From NCBI RefSeq assembly GCF_963678635.1, contig NC_087064.1, positions 69,368,123-69,432,122 on the forward strand: a stretch of 64,000 bases of DNA, given 5' to 3'. This stretch comes from Symsagittifera roscoffensis (Eukaryota; Xenacoelomorpha; Acoela; Convolutidae). This document shows, one piece after another, positions 24,140 through 36,000 of this stretch (position 1 is the stretch's first letter; each line of letters begins with the position of its first letter). The position numbers were made by a program, and so were the translations under genes. The notes under the pieces were generated by a model. It was not told the origin of the DNA. It saw only the letters and a list, made by a program, of their open reading frames with translations, and did no database searches.

Positions 24140-24935
24140 GGTCGAGGCCTGCGTCTTAAGAACAGTACAGTGCGCCGCAGTCCGTTTTGAAGCAGAATTT
24201 TGTGGTCGCGCTGCGGTTTAAATTCGCGCCGTCAGTCTTTTCTTAAGTCGCGCCGCTTAAATTTTTCTTGGGCCGCGCTGTCAGCCTTTTCGTAAGACGC
24301 ACCAACAGTTTTTCTTGAATCACGCCGGCAGTCTTTTCTTAAGTCGCACATACAATAAGATTTGAGGGGAATGACTTAAGAAAAGACTAAAGCGCCGCGA
24401 CTTCAAATAGATTAGGGGCTCCACATAACGAAAGACTTTCGGCGACACATACGAACAGACTGACGGCGCGACTTATGAAAAGACTGAGTCCTCGGCTCAA
24501 GAAAAGACTGACGGGCGTTTTTTAAAAAAGACTGACGACGTGACTTACCAAAAAACTGAAGGATTGACTAAAGAAAAGACTGAAAGCGCGTCTTACGAAA
24601 AACTAGACGGCGCGACTTAAAAAAAGACTGGCTTATGCGGCGCGACTTAAAAAAAAGACTGAGGGAGCTAATTGAATAAAAACTGACAGGCGACTTTTTA
24701 AAAGAATTGAAAAAGTCCTTACGAAATAATTGACGACTCGACTTGTAAAAGAATGATGGTGCAAACTAAGAAAAGACTTAGGCGGCTCGACATAAGAAAA
24801 GACTGAGGGCGCGACTTATGATTAGAGTGATGGCGCGACCTTAAAAAACACTGATGGTGCGTCTTTAAGCAGCGCGACTCAAGAAAAGACTGATGGTGCG
24901 AATCAAGAAAAAACTTTTAATTGCTTGCTAAGTCG
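24140..24935. repeat. About 24-bp strand-switching minisatellite, copy 2
   Basis: Second copy of the array at 18520 with the same strand switch (near 24365) and several units deleted. Confidence 0.85.
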
Positions 24936-25119
24936 CGCAGGTCGTAGCGCTATGTCCGAGCTGCGTCGGTTCGTAACTGGCAAATTTTAGTCACAACGGT
25001 TGCCCGGGGTGTACCGCTCAAACCAATTAGGTATTGAGGTGGTCCTGTTTGCTATTTGTTTTTATTATAACCATCACTAACTTTCGTCTATGTACTCATT
25101 AATATGAGATTCGAAGAAT

Positions 25120-25295
25120 ATTTTTCCCCTGTTCAAATGAGCATCAATTTCATGATGTAACGAGATGCCTCGCAAAGTTCAGAAATCAGACCAAGTATGT
25201 TTGACATCAGCTGATAAGTCAGCCCGTCAAAATTTTTGATAAATTTAATTTGTAAAATTTGCAGGTTGGGGGAAAGAATAAGAGCCAAGTAGAGT
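25120..25295. mobile_element. Relic of the 200-bp GGCTC-ended MITE family
   Basis: GATGTAACGAGATGCCTCGC and, at the right, AATTTGCAGGTTGGGGGAAA followed by AAGAGCC resemble the element at 32287-32486. The left end is not recognisable. Confidence 0.5.
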
Positions 25296-25379
25296 ATTTT
25301 AGTGCTCCGTTTTTATGTTGAAAACATGAATATTGCACGTGTCTTGTTATGCAAGAAAAAACAACAACCACTGCAACAT

Positions 25380-25625
25380 CGACAACTGAGCGGACATTTT
25401 ATCTCAAGCAGTGCTCGTATTTGGATCAGAGCTCGTGTTTGGAGTACAGCTTATTTGTGGATTGGTGCTCGTGTTGGATGCAGAGCCGGTGCTTGGAGCT
25501 CATGTGCGTTTGGTACAGAGCCGGTGCTTGGAACTCGTGTTTGGAGAGAAGCTTGTTTCTGGAGCAGAGTGGCCCGTGCTCGAGAAGAGTTCGAGTTTGG
25601 TTGGAGGAACGCTCGTGATATCATG
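25380..25625 (+). repeat. About 27-30 bp minisatellite (GCTCGTGTTTGGAGCAGAG)
   Basis: Degenerate units of GAGCTCGTGTTTGGAGTACA type, seven or eight times. A frame stays open across it (about 25302-25670) and ends in a stop just before the retroelement homology. Repetitive peptides in all three frames argue against a real protein, but it could be an altered 5' part of the element. Confidence 0.6.
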
Positions 25626-25683
25626 AGGCGGACTCAGAGAATTATCAAACCGCCTAGTTATCTGAGGTAAAATTCTGATTCTC

Positions 25684-28600
25684 AACTTAGTGTTTCAAAT
25701 ACCAGCGGGTTTGAAGTGGAAGACTTGTTAATATCACAAGATAACAATGACCGCGTTAATGTTACGCCGACAAGCAATGGCCGCACAGGATTAACTCAAG
25801 CCATGCAAGATCTGCAAATAGAAGATGTGCTACCAGAAACTGATCCGAATCTTGAAAGCCATGACGAAGACATAATGTTGGAAGCATTCGGTGCGTCACT
25901 TGACAAATCAACTTGTCTTGATCGTTCGATTTGGACTGAAAGATGGGTGAAAAGTGTACGGTTGCCAAAAAGACTAAAAATTTTGTCTAATGGTAACATT
26001 GGTAGGAAGTACGTGGACCTACTGACACATGAACTGAAGCTTCTTTCTACCACTGCTGATTCCACTTCAGAAAGAGTTCTGGTGATGAGTCGGGTTTTGT
26101 TACAAAGAGATCTAATGATCAAAGCAGCAAAAGACATTCGAACACTTATTGGATGGCGCATTGAAGACTGGAAGGAAAACAAATTTGACAAGTTGTTCGC
26201 GGAAGCAGTGAGATGTGGAAAAAAGAAACAAATAAATCAAGATAATTTGGACGACAAACATGTCTCGAAAGCGTTTGCTTCAATAATGATGAAAGGCAAA
26301 GTGAGAAGTGCTATGCGGTGGCTCTCGGAGAGAGCAAGCGGGGTTAAGGTTAGGGTTAGGGTTAGGGCTAGGGTTAGGGTTGATCCGATGCAAGAGGTGA
26401 AGAAAGGTGTGACCGTTTTAGAGACTTTGAAGTCAAAGCATCCAGAGCCACACAAGTCACATCTCTCTTCGCGATTGCAAGTGCCAGTTTTACCCGACTT
26501 TGAAGATGTTATAATCAGTTCTGCTTCCATTGAAAAGACGACACGTTCTTTGCAGGGCAGTTCGGGAGCTTCGGGGACAGATTCTGAGCATTGGCAGACG
26601 GTTTTATTACGTCATGGGGCTGACAGTTCACACTTGAGAGACGAAGTTGCAACTCTCGACACAAAAATGTGCAATCAAATCTTACCATGGTCGAAAGTGC
26701 GAGCACTGGTTTCTGGAAGATTGGTTGCGCTTGATAAATGTCCTGGCGTGCGACTTATTGGCATAGGCGAGTGTCTACGGAGAATAATTTGCAAAAGTGA
26801 GGCTGAGTTCACAAAATTGACCTTGAAGAAACATGTTCGACTGATCAGTTAGCTTGTGGGCTGAAAGCTGGCGTTGAAGGTGCAATTCATGCGCTCTCTG
26901 ATGTTTTTGATGACACAAAGGAAGAAGGCTGTGGCATGCTGTTGATGGATGCATCAAATGCTTTCAACTCGCTCTATCGTGAAACAGCGTTGTGGAATAT
27001 TCGAATATTGTGGCCTAGATGTTCTAGATTTCTCTTCAATTTTTATAGAGGCTTCGCGTCGCTTTTCGTTGCTGGCGCCGATGAAGTGATATACAGTAGG
27101 GAAGGAACAACACAGGGAGACCCACTGGCAATGTTCTTCTATGGTGTTTCACTTCTTCCCCTGATTCGGAATTTAAAGGATCCGAACAATGTGTTACAAA
27201 GTTGGTATGCTGATGATTCTGCGGCCATAGCAAAACTCAAGAAATTGGAGATGTTGCTCAAAAACTTGATTGAGTAAGGTCCCGCCTTCGGTAACTTTCC
27301 AGAGCCTTCCAAAACTTTTCTAATTGTCGATAAACAAAATGCTGAAGAAGCGCATCACATATTTGACAAAAACTTGATTACTATAGTGGAAGGGAAGAGG
27401 TTTTTGGGCGGTTTCATTGGAGACGGAAATAAGAAGGACATCTACCTGAAAAAGAAAGAACTTGAATGGGTAGACAAAATTGAGAAACTTTCTTTTGTGG
27501 CAAAAACAGAGCCACAATGTGCTTTATCAGGACTGACTAAGTCCCTACAAGCGGAATGGAATTTTCCCATCGTGTTTTGGTTGGTTCTATTCAGGTTTTT
27601 CAACCGCTAGAGAACCTTCTGATGGAGAAACTCTTACCTGCGATACTTGGAACTTCGTCGATTTCATCACTGGAGAGACGTCTCTTTTGTTTGCCAGCAA
27701 GAAAAGGTGGTCTTGGAGTGTCTAACCCAACCAGTTTCGCTGATGAGTCTTACAACACGTAACGTGAAGCAGTTACGGTTCTTTATGATGCTATTGTTGA
27801 TCAGCACGGTTTTTCCCATGAAGACCACAGAAAGCAAATGCCTCGATCGCGGAAAAAACATCATCGATTAATGGAAGAAAAACATGAAGAGTTGTTGGGG
27901 GAGTTATTGAATGAGCTACCAGCAGACCAAGTTCGCGCAGTAAAAAGAATCAATGAAGAAAGCTTGTCTGCCCGGCTGACAGCTTTACCGATTGCTGCAG
28001 AAAACTTTGATCTTTCGGAAGTGGAGTTTCGGGATGCTTTGAGTGTCCGGTATAACAAAAACTTCAACGCTGCGCCAGCTTTTTGTGATGGTTGCAAGTC
28101 ACCATTCACCCTACGGCATGCGTTAGCGTGCAAAAAAGGTGGTCTCTTAACTTGAGATGTGGGTCCACAATGAGATTAGGGACGCTGTAGGCGACTTAGC
28201 TTCTTTAGTTAGGAAGGATGTACTGAGAAAGCCTGTTATTAGAGAATACAACCCCGCAATGATTGCAGAAGGAGACACCCGCAATAATTGCCGATTTTTT
28301 TGTCGTGGAGTTTATGTTAGACAGGGAGGAGCGTCTTTTGATATTCGTGTCGCTGAACCAACGCCTTCTCCTATCAGAACAGAAGCCCCATGAGTGTTTT
28401 GCACTCAGCAGAGGTTGAGAAAAAGAAAAAATTTTCAGACGCGTGTCAGGAAAGACATATGTCTTTCACTCCTCTTGTCGTGTCTGTTGATGGGATGCTC
28501 GCTCCAGAAATTGCAAATTTCCTTCGGAGAATAGGAGAAGCATTATCTACCAAATGGGAAAAACCCTATAGTAAAACTATGAACTGGGTGAAGTGCGGCT

Positions 28601-28770
28601 GTCTTTTGCCGTGCTCCGTGCTTCCAGTGTTTGCTTCCGAGGCACAAGGACCAAGTGGAGGAGTCTTGGCTCAGACCATGATTTCTTACCCTAGAGAAAA
28701 ATTTATGGATGTTCTACAATGAAGAGAAATTGGCTAGCTATGTGCAAACTCTGCTAGTAATGTAAAACGT
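25684..28770 (+). pseudogene. Decayed non-LTR retroelement (RT plus RLE-type C-terminus)
   Basis: A single-ORF type retroelement relic read in several frames. A long N-terminal part (25716 to about 26824) is followed, after a frameshift, by reverse transcriptase with MDASNAF (Asp codon at 26948), a GTTQGDPLAMF block and YADD (27206-27217). A stop at 27275 and a frameshift near 27560 precede the FCLPARKGGLGVSNP region; a stop follows at 27760. Next come a CCHC finger (28084-28131), a frameshift, HNEIRDAVGDLASLV, another frameshift, and AEVEKKKKFSDAC. A final frame change near 28590 leads to a stop near 28760. A finger followed by a HNE-RD block and no APE endonuclease is typical of restriction-like-endonuclease elements (R2/NeSL/Utopia group). 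I know closely similar proteins as common in animal genomes, but the clade is not settled. Inactive. Confidence 0.9.
26341..26381 (+). repeat. Telomeric (TTAGGG) run inside the retroelement ORF
   Basis: About six hexamers, GGGTTA type with one GGGCTA variant, translated as alternating V and R. Being six bases long, the unit preserves the frame. The flanking peptide reads naturally if about 30 bases are removed (GVKV joined to DPMQEV). Confidence 0.9.
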
Positions 28771-29252
28771 GGACCTAAACGAAACAAAATGTTGAAAAAA
28801 TGAACCAAATAGATAATTGATTGATTTCAAAAAAAAAATTAGTTATCTACATTTCAAGAAGAATGTAATAAAGTCTCTGTAAAAGTTTAAGCATTCTGAA
28901 AGTATATAATTACAGTAGTACTTGTTTCAAGGCTAAGTAGTGATTGTTCCGACAGCCCTTTAAAGGGTCTGAAAAAAACGGCTTTTGAAAATGTCTGAAA
29001 GAAGCTTTATTTAAAATTACATTCAAATTGATAAATCTAGCGCTGGTCGACATTTGGTTGAATATGTTTGCCTCAATTGAATTTGGAATGATTTCCTTGA
29101 CAAATTATTTTTTGCCGCTACCACTTCATGTTGAAGTATTCGCGCGGGATAATTATCCTAAAATAGTATAAGGGCAGTTTCAGGCACCCATAAACCTCAA
29201 AACTCTTAAAGTTGTCTCAGGTGATTTGTCTTTTTAATGGAAAAAAGGGAGT
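28771..29252. other. Non-coding, AT-rich
   Basis: No gene seen. An AATAAA-type signal near 28868 could be the polyadenylation site of the retroelement. Confidence 0.4.
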
Positions 29253-29347
29253 AAGCTTGCAAAAAAAGTTGGAACAAAAATGAAATAAAAAAATTAGTTC
29301 GAGAATTACTAAGAGTTAAAACTAAGAAATAAGAGAAATTATAAAGT
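29253..29347 (+). repeat. 95-bp direct repeat, left copy
   Basis: AAGTTGGAACAAAAATGAAA through AGAATTACTAAGAGTTAAAA matches 30566-30664 with a handful of differences. The two copies flank the TIR element between them, but the left copy is about 50 bases short of its end. Confidence 0.8.
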
Positions 29348-29397
29348 TCTATTATAATCTTTAATTTTTAAGTGTACATCACTTTTTTAAGGCAGTG

Positions 29398-30564
29398 CCC
29401 TAGTCGATCAAGGGAGGTTATCTTGCAAGATCTTGCAAGAATCTTGCAAGATTCTTTTAAAGAGGATGCATCTCTTTAAAAGATCTTGCAAGATTCTTGC
29501 AAGATCTTGCAAGATAACCTCCTTTAAAGATAACCTTTTTTTGCAAGATCTTTAAAGATACAATTTTTTTGGGCAAAAACAGCTTTACACGCGAAGACAA
29601 CCAAGTAGCGTTCGTGGAAGAAGGAAGCAATCTTAGCTACGCATACATACACACAGCCCGCTAGGCGGTTGCCCCCAGAAAGCTTCTTTTTTTAAAACTT
29701 TTTTTTTGTGATAGGCGGCTATCTTCAAGTTTTGATCGACTACTTATACCTTAATCTCTCAAAATAGGAAAAACGCATTTGAGAAGAAGTCGTTTGTGAT
29801 GAAAGCTTCACTTTCCTAGAACATAGCCAATCGAAGATTGCAAAGGAGTAATAAACGCAAGTAAACATTAAAAAATAACACTGACGTTGTTGAAAAATCT
29901 CAACTTTCAAAACTCAAAGAAAAAAATAGAAGCCCTTTAAGCTCTTTAAATTTCTAGAACAATTTATGATGGGCGCTTTTTTGATAACATGAACACGACT
30001 TGAGAAAACTGGATCAATAAGTAAAGTTTTTATTCTCTGGAAATCAAAAAAGTAAATTCCACTGTCAAAACTAGAAATCGATAGTCGAAAAAACTAAATA
30101 TCCCCGGTTTGAACTAATTAAAGCAATTCGTCACAAAAATGTTTTGGCCAATAATCCTTCAATTTTCGCAAACCAGTAGCCGCAATAATTGCGAATAAAT
30201 TAAAAAGATTTGATTGGTTGATACTTTTAACCTCATTGAATAAATTAACAACAAATATGCGACTACTTTTTAACGCATGATTTTTGTCTAATTTTATTCG
30301 TTAAGCATTTATTTAAAGTTTTGGATTCTCGTTCTAGAAACAATTTTTTTGATCTTACACCTAATTTCTGTTATTTATTTTGTGTTTTTCGACAGAAATT
30401 TTGGGATGGTTATCTTGCAAGATTCTTTCAAGATTCTTGCAAGATAACCTCCATCTTGCAAGATCTTGCAAGATAACCTCCATCTTGCAAGATCTTGCAA
30501 GATAACCCTCTTTTGCAAGAATCTTGCAAGATCTTGCAAGATAACCTCCCTTGATCGACTAGGG
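29398..30564. mobile_element. 1.17-kb TIR element built on TCTTGCAAGA repeats
   Basis: Terminal inverted repeats of about 50 bp begin CCCTAGTCGATCAAGGGAGG on both strands and continue into GTTATCTTGCAAGATC. Sub-terminal TCTTGCAAGA units, themselves palindromic, repeat several times at each end, most at 30409-30550. The interior (about 29560-30400) has no open frame of note. Both ends abut TG, which could be a 2-bp target duplication but is too short to prove it. A non-autonomous foldback-like DNA transposon is the likely identity; superfamily unknown. Confidence 0.8.
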
Positions 30565-30565
30565 T

Positions 30566-30664
30566 GAAGCTTGGAAAAAAAGTTGGATCAAAAATGAAAT
30601 GCAAAAAATTAGTTCGAGAATTACTAAGAGTTAAAACTCAGAAATGAAAGAGATTATGAAGTAA
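30566..30664 (+). repeat. 95-bp direct repeat, right copy
   Basis: Starts immediately outside the TIR element. See 29253-29347. Confidence 0.8.
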
Positions 30665-32278
30665 GAACAAGTCACCTGCAATGCATGTTATCCTATCCCA
30701 TCAGAACAAAAACTTGGCAGGAGCAGACTGAATCGCAGCAAAAAAAGAAAACTGCAAAATTTTTTGAAGAGCACTTGAGAAATATTCTCCGTCAGCCTTG
30801 CAGCAGCAACCAGGCCGGGATTTGACAAAACTATGGTATAAACTGCTATTTGTTTTTTGCAGGTAAATTTAAATTTAAACGGTGGTGGTTAGAGACAAAA
30901 AGTTGACCTAATTTATTCACTAAGGATAAAAAACTGATAATTTGAGGATTAATTGCAGATGAAAACGGAAATGAACACATCGGCAAAACAAGCATTATAA
31001 AAAACCAGTGAGTTAAACAAGAAACAAAAATTTACTCGAGGAACAGTTAATCTTGTTTGAAACAAAACATAAAAATTTACTCGAAGAGCACTTAATCAGT
31101 TAAACTTTTCAGCAAGTACTTGAATATTGATTGCATGTTGATTTTACCTTATCTGAAGTTGAAAAGATTAGCAATTGTAAAATCTTGGGTCAGCATTTCA
31201 CTGAAGGAGTTACGTAGTGCCGTTATTTTTGAATTATTGTAATCAGAATCGCGCACCTGGTTTATAGATTTCAATTTTTCCTGAACAGTGTAGAAAAGTG
31301 AGTCACAAAATTGCGAATGTTTTCCTGCTTATCTCCAAATGTTTGGCTTATCAACCACGGCAGATTCGGTAGTTTCGCCAGTTATTATATGACTTCTGGT
31401 TGCAATAAAATGAAAAAGAATTTTGTTTCTTTTTCGATTCTTGTTTGTATTCTGAATCAAACTATTCCAATTTTAGCACCTTTTTTGCTTTATAGTTACC
31501 AACAGTTTTCTTTTCGTATGGGGCATGCTGCTGAAGAGCACTACAAACTAACTTCACCTGGAGGACCTTGATTTAAGTGAATCCAAGGAAGAGCTGAGAA
31601 GGGTAATTTTTATTGAAAGTAGAAATAACCTTGGCAAGTTTTTTTCCGCTTTTAATGTTTGTCTCTACAACTGAAGGCAAATGTGGGTTTTTTTTGGGTG
31701 TCAAAAAAAGTAAATGATTCAACTTTTGTTGAAGCCAAATGGTCGGTTTTTTAAGGTGCTTCAAAACGAAATTTGATGATTCAACTTTTGACAGTGTAAT
31801 TGTGAATTCGAATAGGTTATAGGAAATGCTCAGAACTGAGTGGTCGTTTCAGATCCCTGACTCTGCCCTAATATTTTCTGATTTCCGATTGAAAATACCA
31901 ATTATCGATATGACAAATGTAGAAAAGGTGAAGACAGTGTTGGAATCTAAATTTGTTACGGAATTGTGATTTTGGTGCTAAGAGCGAACCAAAAAAGCGA
32001 CAAATTAGCTTGAGTTCCTGTTTTTTACTGGTGTAAAAAAATTTTTTACAGAGTTTTCTCAGACGCACTACAATTGTACATTGTGAACCCTATTCATCGA
32101 ACCTCTCTGGAAGAGCAATATGGCTGAAGTGACAGAAAAATATATTAATTGTTTAAATTCATTTAGGAAATAATAAATTTCAATTATTTTTTGACAAAAA
32201 TGTACAGTAAAACAAAATAAAATCTGGATTGATAACAAACGAGCGTATTGCGAAGCTGCGAACCTCATATATGGTAGT
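30665..32278. other. Non-coding, AT-rich
   Basis: No convincing exon, RNA or repeat end seen. The open frames around 31311-31571 have no splice or promoter context. Confidence 0.4.
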
Positions 32279-32286
32279 TAATATTT

Positions 32287-32486
32287 GGCTCTTTTTCCTT
32301 TCCCCCCACCTCACTCAAACATGAATTTTATGGTCTAACGAATGGTTTTACAAGGTTAATTATGCTGACCAAATATGTTTGTGATGGCCTAATTAGTCTG
32401 CATATCAATTTTCACGACAATCGGACAAAGTGAACAGTTACTTCAAATAAAAAAATTTGCAGGTGGGGGGAAAAGGAAAAAGAGCC
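32287..32486. mobile_element. 200-bp MITE with GGCTC ends, 8-bp TSD
   Basis: Ends are GGCTCTTTTTCCTTTCCCCC and, inverted, GGCTCTTTTTCCTTTTCCCC. It is flanked by TAATATTT on both sides (32279-32286, 32487-32494). The 8-bp duplication suggests a hAT-type non-autonomous element, of a different family from the CAGGGGCGG one. Confidence 0.85.
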
Positions 32487-32744
32487 TAATATTTTACTCG
32501 AAAAAATTCTTAGATATATGAAAAACGTGCGTTTTATCACTTTAAATGCATGTTTTGAAGTTATAAGTCAATTTCATATTTACGCGAATATCGAAAATTA
32601 GGTGTTTCAATTATATAATGAATAATTGACGAAGTTCTGTGCCGCTTCGCAATGGAAAACATCAGCAATACTAACATACTATCGAATGATAACACGAAAT
32701 TGAATGAATTTTAGAATAGCCATTTTTACAAACAAAAGGATGTA

Positions 32745-32750
32745 TTTATT
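32745..32750 (-). promoter_or_regulatory. Poly(A) signal of the tetraspanin gene
   Basis: AATAAA on the - strand about 160 bases after the stop codon. Position and strand fit; no transcript evidence. Confidence 0.5.
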
Positions 32751-32907
32751 TTCAAAAATGTGACTTGTTTCTGATGAGTATACTGGGGCTCTGTCTCAAT
32801 TCCTAGCGGAGTAGGAGAGGAGGAGGGCGATTTTTTAAGGGTGAGGTATAGCGGTAACGTAAGGAGGGGAGAGGGGGAGAAAGGAAAAAGTAGAGGGGGG
32901 GGGGGTG

Positions 32908-33066
32908 TCACGTGTCTAAAAAGTTGACGGAGTAGTAGTCTTGGTGTCTGCAGAGAACAATTGCAATCAGTATGCAGAGTAGACATGCTATGACCAAAGA
33001 GGACACTACTATGGACAGTGGAATTAGATTGTCCAGCACCACCTCTTCAACTGCTATTGCACAGCC
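32908..33066 (-). CDS. Tetraspanin exon 8 (last Cys, TM4, tail)
   Basis: Acceptor TTTGACAG. Starts GCAIAVEEVVLDNL, then TM4 and the tail CRHQDYYSVNFLDT, stop TGA at 32908-32910. Confidence 0.95.
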   Translation of the reverse strand, partial: GCAIAVEEVVLDNLIPLSIVVSSLVIACLLCILIAIVLCRHQDYYSVNFLDT

Positions 33067-36000
33067 CTGTCAAATAAAAAAAAAATCGATTCATTTTGAG
33101 TTGAAAATTCTTAATGTAAAATAAATAAATCGTTTTCAGGCAGATGAAATACAAACTTATTAAAAAGGAAGTTTTTAGTAAGATAAGAATCTCTAGCAGT
33201 TCTCTGCCATTGGATTTACGAATCCGTTTTAAGGTGTAAAAAATGGATTATGTCACCGATGAACTTTCAGGAACCACATGTTTCAAAAAGAAGTCCCCGA
33301 ATTTCAGTTATTCCTGTAACTGTTTAGTACACGGTTCAAAAGCTTGATAAATATTTGTTTGTTTTAAATAAAAATTAGTCCTCTTTTTAAGCGTGTAGAT
33401 CGAAACTAGACTAATTTGGGATCAAATTGGATAGTCTTCGAATATTGAACCACCAACTCATTTGTCCCTAGAAACAAACGATTGCTGATTTTTTAATAAA
33501 TAGATATCATAAGTTCACACTTAAGTACTTTTTTAAGGGGGGCTCAAATCTTCTCTCACTTTTGTTCTGTTGGCTCTTTTTTTGATGTAGCGAGATGTTT
33601 TACAGGGTGTTGTTTGAAGATCAAAATCGTTTGAAATGGCCTAATTAGTCGGATTATATTCGGACAATGTAAGCGAACGTTTAAGTACAAAAATACTTAA
33701 ATAGTAAAATGTTGCAGCTGGTTTAAGTAGTAATTTATACGCAAGTTTATAATGCGTTTAAGAAGTAAACTATTGCAGTTTGGGGGTGAGGGGGGGGGGT
33801 AGCCGTTTTGCTATGTGTGTAGTATACCTTGATGTATCTGTGTCGGTGGGTGGAGTCTAACTGATAACACTCCTCCCACTCAGTGTACCTCGGTCTGGGC
33901 ACCCCTCCAGTGTCCAGTTGGTGAAAAGAGACCTCCTCCCTCCCCTCCCACCGACAACACACATAGGGCCATGACTGGTTACTCTCACTTTGACTCAGTC
34001 GACGCCAGTTGGCACTCTTGCCCCAATCATCAGCCGACTCAGACCCACAACAGTCCAGCTGAATAAGAAGAAGGTCTTAATCCCACGCCGAAGTTTCATG
34101 GGCAAAATTGATTAGAATGGATTTTTGTTGACTTAAATGTCGTCTAGATGTAATCGATTATCAGAGCAAATATAGACCACGTAATGGATTTAATCCCGCA
34201 CCGAACTAGATCTTAATCCCGCACCGAAGTTTCATGGGTAAAAATTGATTAGAATGGGTTTTTGTTGACTAAAATGCCGTCTAGATGTAATCGATTATCA
34301 GAGCAAATATAGACCACGTAATGGATTTAATTACTATCAGTGAGTTATAGCATAAGTAAGAAAAGACATGCTTGTAAGACATGCTTGATTTAGGTGGGAT
34401 CTGATCTGCTTTTGAACAATTTGAGATTAATTGTTCCGACCATTCTCAGAGTTCAAAAAACCCAAGTGACTGCTTGTGTCACTAGCAAGTGAATAAACTC
34501 AGGTATATGGTTTTTAGATCATCAGAAATAACAAAATGGTTTTGAAATATGGCGCCATGACATCCATGTTACCTGTGATGTGAAAAAAAAATTAGCCGAC
34601 AGGAAAGACAAATTTTTTTATATTGCACTTGGGGGCCTTTGCGTAAACATCCGAATGGGATCAAACGTCGAAGCTAGATGTAATTAGATAGTTTTGACAC
34701 AGAAGTAAGAACAACGGTATCTGGCCTGTTTATGATTGCAAGAATGGATGTATGTTTTTGCATATGCAGTGAATGAAGCCTCGTTGAGTTCTCCTGGTTG
34801 GAAAATAGAGTGATAATAACCTTCAGCTGTATGAGGTTCCAGAATATGCTGGCGGGATGTGCACTCCTCTCTCCCCTGTATGACTCCATGCTACCCTTTA
34901 GTTCCTGTCTCAGTCTACTCTTCAACTGAAACAAACAATTATTTACAGTCAGAGTTAGAATCGAGTACAAGTTACGACCAATAAATTTATAGATTGAAAG
35001 TAACTTTTCAAATTCCAAGTGTCATTCATAAATCAAACATCTAAGCAAAAATTAGCTTTCACTTCAGCATGACAGCTCTTCTTGTTAGAAATTACAGAGC
35101 AGATGCAATTGCGCTAAATTATTGGATTTTGAATACTTTCGAGTGAATGGCTATTTTATGAATCGAAACTAATTTTTTTAAGGTTTGCGACAATTGGATT
35201 TATTCTTGCCTTTTAAAATAATAAAAACCGTCAACTTCAAAAACCAAAAACAATCTCCAGCCCCCCCCCCCCCCCCAACAATGAATACAAGAATCGCAGT
35301 TACATTTTATTAACTTATACTTAGATGGGGAGCTATAATAGGAAACAACCGAACCAAGTTGTTTCAAATTCAAAACAACTTGTATTTGTATGTACTACAT
35401 GCGTACTAACTGAGTCTTGAAGTAGAATAGCAGAGATTGATGTGGCGAGGGTAGACATCAGCACCAAAAACACCAGAAACATAAACTGAAACACAAACAG
35501 AACAATTGAATACTTTTGAACTCAATTCATTTTTCAACTTGATTGAAAAAGATTCGAAAACCGTCATTTTTGAAAGATTGTTGCGTGAAAAACATATGCG
35601 GAATCTGAAGCTGAACATGGTATTAACTAGTTGGTGGTTTTTTAATTGCGCGTACTGCATAGAAAAGAAGGTGCCTCAAACCCCAAAAATTTGGGCAGCC
35701 CATTTCTAAAGAGACTATTGCGAGACAAATGAAAAGTAACATAACATTTCTTAAGAAATCTCCAAAATTCATTCATAAACTTACATGCGTTAATTTGTAA
35801 CTGATAAGCTACTATATTTGGACCTTGAAAAAGAAAGTAAGAGAATTCAATAGTAATTAAAACTGTAATATTACACTAACTGTGACCAGAAACACTTTCC
35901 CGAGTACTTTGTAGTCGCGTTTCACTCGGCCGAAACTTCCCGTGCATCCCGAAAAGCCGACAAGTGCCAACAGCACCCCGACAGCAACACACAGCCACGC

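Noticed and set aside
25302-25670. 122-codon frame just before the retroelement
   Set aside because: Mostly a 27-30 bp minisatellite open in all three frames, and it ends in a stop before the element homology begins.
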